The position numbers and the translations under genes were made by a program. A stretch of DNA of 23,686 bases from positions 1 to 23,686 of IMG/VR virus record IMGVR_UViG_3300045996_001876; one strand, given 5' to 3'. The notes below the pieces were generated by a model. The model saw only the letters and a program-made list of their open reading frames with translations. It searched no databases and had not been told where the DNA came from. Source of the stretch: a virus. Positions 21,815-23,686 of this stretch are shown here, one piece after another (within the stretch, counting starts at the first letter, position 1; every line of letters begins with the position of its first letter).

Positions 21815-22870
21815 GTGCCGTCCAGAGGCATCGACATCTTCCGCATCTACCAGACCGTCACCAACTGGCGCGCCGTGCGCGACTCCGGCGTCGAGTACTG
21901 CTGGATCAAGGCCACCAACGGCACGCGCATCGCGTTCGGCAACGACGCGGCGCGCACCCCGGCGCCGGCCGATCCGACCGTCGCCGGGTGCCGCAGCGTC
22001 GGCATCGCGCCTGGCCTGTACGCCTACGCGCTGCCCGGTGACGCCGTCGCCCAGGCGGACGCGTTCGCCAACGAGGTGATCCGGCTCGGCTGCCGGGGGC
22101 AGGGCACCCTGCCCCCGGCGCTCGACCTGGAGGAGCCCGGCACGAAGGACGCGTCCTGGGCCCAGCGGTTCCTGCGTCGGCTGCAGGAGCGCATCGGCCA
22201 GCAGCGCGTCGCGATCTACCTCAGCGCGTCGTGGGCGGCCGACCTGCGCCCCGACACCTGGAACATCCCCGGCCTGATCATCTGGATCGCCGCCTACGGC
22301 AGCAACAACGGCCGCCGCGGCGCGATCCCCTACTACCGCGGCCGCACCGACGTGCACCAGTTCACCTCGGTGGGCCTGCACCTGGTGCGCGGCATCAGTT
22401 CTGGCGGCCTCGACGTCAACGAGGCCGACATCGCACTCAGCACCCTGCTGGGCGGAGAGGAAGACGACATGTTCGACGACAGCGACCGCGCCAAGCTCGA
22501 CCGGGTCAACGCGTTCCTGGCCGAGTCCGAGAACGCGCCGGGCGGGCAGACCGTGCACGACGCGATCTGGCGCAACGGCGACGCCCTGGCGCAGGTCCTG
22601 GCCAAGCAGGACGCGCAGACCGAGGTCCTGGCGACCATCGCCCAGAACCCCAACGTGACCGTCGACGAGCTCGGCGAGCGCATCGACCTGGCGGTCAACC
22701 GCTCCACCGCCGGCCTGTCCGAGCGCATCAGCTCCGACCTGACCGTGCGTCTGCTCGACCTCGTCGCCGGGGCCGTGCGCGACGTGGTCGGCGAGGACAA
22801 CGAGCACCAGGCCCAGCGCGTCGTCGAGATCGTCGGCGAGAAGCTCGCCGCGCAGTCCACCGAGGACTGA
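21815..22870 (+). CDS. endolysin, GH25 lysozyme
   Basis: GTG 21815 is preceded by CGAGGTGAACC. Residues ~1-215 of 351 form a GH25 muramidase: GIDIFRIYQ with Asp7, VEYCWIKATNGT, LPPALDLEEPG with acidic catalytic residues Asp104 and Glu106, VAIYLSASWAADL, LIIWIAAYG and VHQFTSVG. It cleaves the glycan strands of peptidoglycan. The C-terminal ~133 residues are helical (AIWRNGDALAQVLAKQDAQT, VDELGERIDLAVNRSTAG) and resemble no known wall-binding domain. They may bind or oligomerise. There is no signal peptide, so release depends on the neighbouring holins. An internal start at 22469 may make this part alone. Confidence 0.88.
   Translation: MPSRGIDIFRIYQTVTNWRAVRDSGVEYCWIKATNGTRIAFGNDAARTPAPADPTVAGCRSVGIAPGLYAYALPGDAVAQADAFANEVIRLGCRGQGTLPPALDLEEPGTKDASWAQRFLRRLQERIGQQRVAIYLSASWAADLRPDTWNIPGLIIWIAAYGSNNGRRGAIPYYRGRTDVHQFTSVGLHLVRGISSGGLDVNEADIALSTLLGGEEDDMFDDSDRAKLDRVNAFLAESENAPGGQTVHDAIWRNGDALAQVLAKQDAQTEVLATIAQNPNVTVDELGERIDLAVNRSTAGLSERISSDLTVRLLDLVAGAVRDVVGEDNEHQAQRVVEIVGEKLAAQSTED
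22454..22471 (+). promoter_or_regulatory. internal ribosome-binding site and start in the endolysin gene
   Basis: GGAGAGG at 22454-22460 lies eight bases before ATG 22469-22471, in frame with the endolysin (codon 219). The product would be 133 aa starting MFDDSDRAKLDRVNAFLAES. The start falls at the junction of the catalytic and C-terminal regions. Several known endolysins make an extra C-terminal chain in this way. Confidence 0.55.
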
Positions 22871-22922
22871 CGCCGGCACCGCTTCACCAACTCCCCCACC
22901 ACCCACCCTCGGAAGGGGACCC

Positions 22923-23252
22923 GTGCACAACCTCCTGACGTCCGTCATCCGCACCGGCCTGCCGTACGCCTGGGCCTGGCTGGCCACCTACCTGAGCACC
23001 CTCGGCGTGGTCGACCAGACCGCGGCCGCGGGCGTCGTCGCCTGGGGCGAGTCCGTCACCAGCGCCGTGGTGCTCGCCGCGGGCACCGCGCTCTACGTGC
23101 TCGCCCGCCTGGTGGAGACCAGGGTGCCCGCCGCGCTGCGGAAGCTCGGCGTGTCCGACGAGATCGCCGGGCCGATCGTCCGCGTGCTCACCACCCTGCT
23201 GCTCGGCACTCCCGCGGCCCCGGTCTACCCCGGAGCTGCGGCCGCGAAGTAG
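22923..23252 (+). CDS. holin-like membrane protein
   Basis: GTG 22923 follows GGAAGGGG. The 109-aa protein has two or three hydrophobic segments (TGLPYAWAWLATYLSTLGVV, AAGVVAWGESVTSAVVLAAG, and a weaker one near IVRVLTTLLLGTPAAP). Polar, charged segments lie between them (ARLVETRVPAALRKLGVSDE). Directly following the endolysin and closed by a strong terminator, it is the best holin candidate. The XhlA-like protein upstream of the endolysin may be its partner. The functional assignment rests on topology and context. Confidence 0.72.
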   Translation: MHNLLTSVIRTGLPYAWAWLATYLSTLGVVDQTAAAGVVAWGESVTSAVVLAAGTALYVLARLVETRVPAALRKLGVSDEIAGPIVRVLTTLLLGTPAAPVYPGAAAAK

Positions 23253-23270
23253 GCCACCCCGCACGGCCCT

Positions 23271-23309
23271 GGGCCCCCTCGCTCGCGCACTGCGCGGGGG
23301 AGGGGGCCC
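23271..23309 (+). terminator. strong terminator at the end of the late operon
   Basis: GGGCCCCCTC (23271-23280) pairs perfectly with GAGGGGGCCC (23300-23309), and the stem continues inward with one mismatch. TTTCGTG follows. It lies 18 bases after the holin stop and ends the structural/lysis block. Confidence 0.82.
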
Positions 23310-23356
23310 TTTCGTGCGTTCACCGTCGTTTCAGTGCAGACCGAAAGGAGTCCCCC

Positions 23357-23581
23357 GTGGCACGAGTCGGACGTCCCCGCGCCGCCACCGAGGCGAACGT
23401 CCAGTCCTGGACGATCAAGGAGACGGCAGCTCTTCTGCGCATTTCCACGCGCACCGTCGAGCGGCTCGTCGGCGCCGGGGCGCTGGAGAGCTACCGCGTC
23501 GGCCGAGCGGTCCGGATCTGGGCCCGGTCGGTCCTGGCGTACCAGGAGGGGCACCGACTGGAGCCGACACCAGCCGACTGA
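23357..23581 (+). CDS. excisionase-type helix-turn-helix protein
   Basis: GTG 23357 follows AAAGGAG. The 74-aa protein has a winged helix-turn-helix of the HTH_17/excisionase type: WTIKETAALLRISTRTVERL, then VGAGALESYRVGRAVRIWAR, then a VLAYQEGH end. It binds DNA and could serve as a recombination directionality factor or a transcription regulator. It stands after the late terminator and before a perfect inverted repeat, so it may be a separate unit. No integrase is visible in the window. Confidence 0.75.
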   Translation: MARVGRPRAATEANVQSWTIKETAALLRISTRTVERLVGAGALESYRVGRAVRIWARSVLAYQEGHRLEPTPAD

Positions 23582-23613
23582 CGACACCACCCGATCGGAT
23601 CGCGCACTGGTGC

Positions 23614-23649
23614 TCTGGGTTCCGCTAACTTTACTTAGCGGAACCCAGA
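23614..23649. repeat. perfect 15-bp inverted repeat with 6-nt loop
   Basis: TCTGGGTTCCGCTAA (23614-23628) is exactly complementary to TTAGCGGAACCCAGA (23635-23649), with loop CTTTAC between. It lies 32 bases after the stop of the HTH gene and has less G/C than its surroundings. No T run follows on either strand. It could be a bidirectional terminator or a protein/recombinase site. The remaining bases 23650-23686 hold no visible gene. Confidence 0.7.
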
Positions 23650-23686
23650 ACGAGATGGGTTCACGACCCCGAAAGCGGGCCCCGTG

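Noticed and set aside
23650-23686. GGGTTCACGACCC resembling a tRNA T-arm
   Set aside because: The loop lacks the conserved T-loop pattern and no acceptor, D or anticodon arms can be built around it.

Overview
The window is a high-GC, almost entirely plus-strand stretch of a siphovirus-type phage or prophage of an actinobacterium. The evidence is the many GTG starts with strong Shine-Dalgarno sites, the actinophage-style protein families, and a perfect copy of the actinobacterial LexA operator. The families fit a Pseudonocardiales-like host, but the sequence does not fix a genus. No integrase, repressor, host gene or attachment site is recognisable, so a free phage and a prophage cannot be told apart.

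Layout. (1) 1-1119: the end of an early/accessory operon of small unrecognised proteins, closed by a 14-bp terminator hairpin. (2) 1120-2652: a control region. A second hairpin and a perfect SOS box (1249-1264) precede a 365-aa zinc-finger/helix-turn-helix protein. That gene is followed by a TTGACA element inside an inverted repeat and then an intrinsic terminator (2591-2620) just ahead of the late genes. The order resembles the Q - pR' - tR' order of lambdoid phages. (3) 2653-4807: small accessory genes, including a probable Acb2/Tad1-like cyclic-nucleotide sponge (anti-CBASS), a membrane protein, a Cys/His mini-protein and an HNH endonuclease. (4) 4808-4970: a noncoding segment with tandem ~44-bp repeat units and T runs, a candidate terminase-recognition/cos region. 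(5) 4971-13867: packaging and head genes: small and large terminase, portal, a protease-scaffold-major capsid fusion with a likely internal start, adaptor and tail terminator. (6) 13939-21487: tail genes: tail tube, gp10-like protein, tail assembly chaperones with a probable -1 frameshift, tape measure, Dit, Gp37-like hub and a receptor-binding candidate. (7) 21503-23309: lysis genes: XhlA-like membrane protein, GH25 endolysin with a likely internal start, holin, and a strong terminator. (8) 23357-23686: an excisionase-type HTH protein and a perfect 15-bp inverted repeat.

How it fits together (inference). DNA damage would free the SOS box from host LexA and raise the 365-aa regulator. The regulator would then activate or antiterminate the long late unit, which contains several terminator-like hairpins. 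The late unit packages DNA, builds the head and tail, blunts cyclic-nucleotide immunity and lyses the cell.
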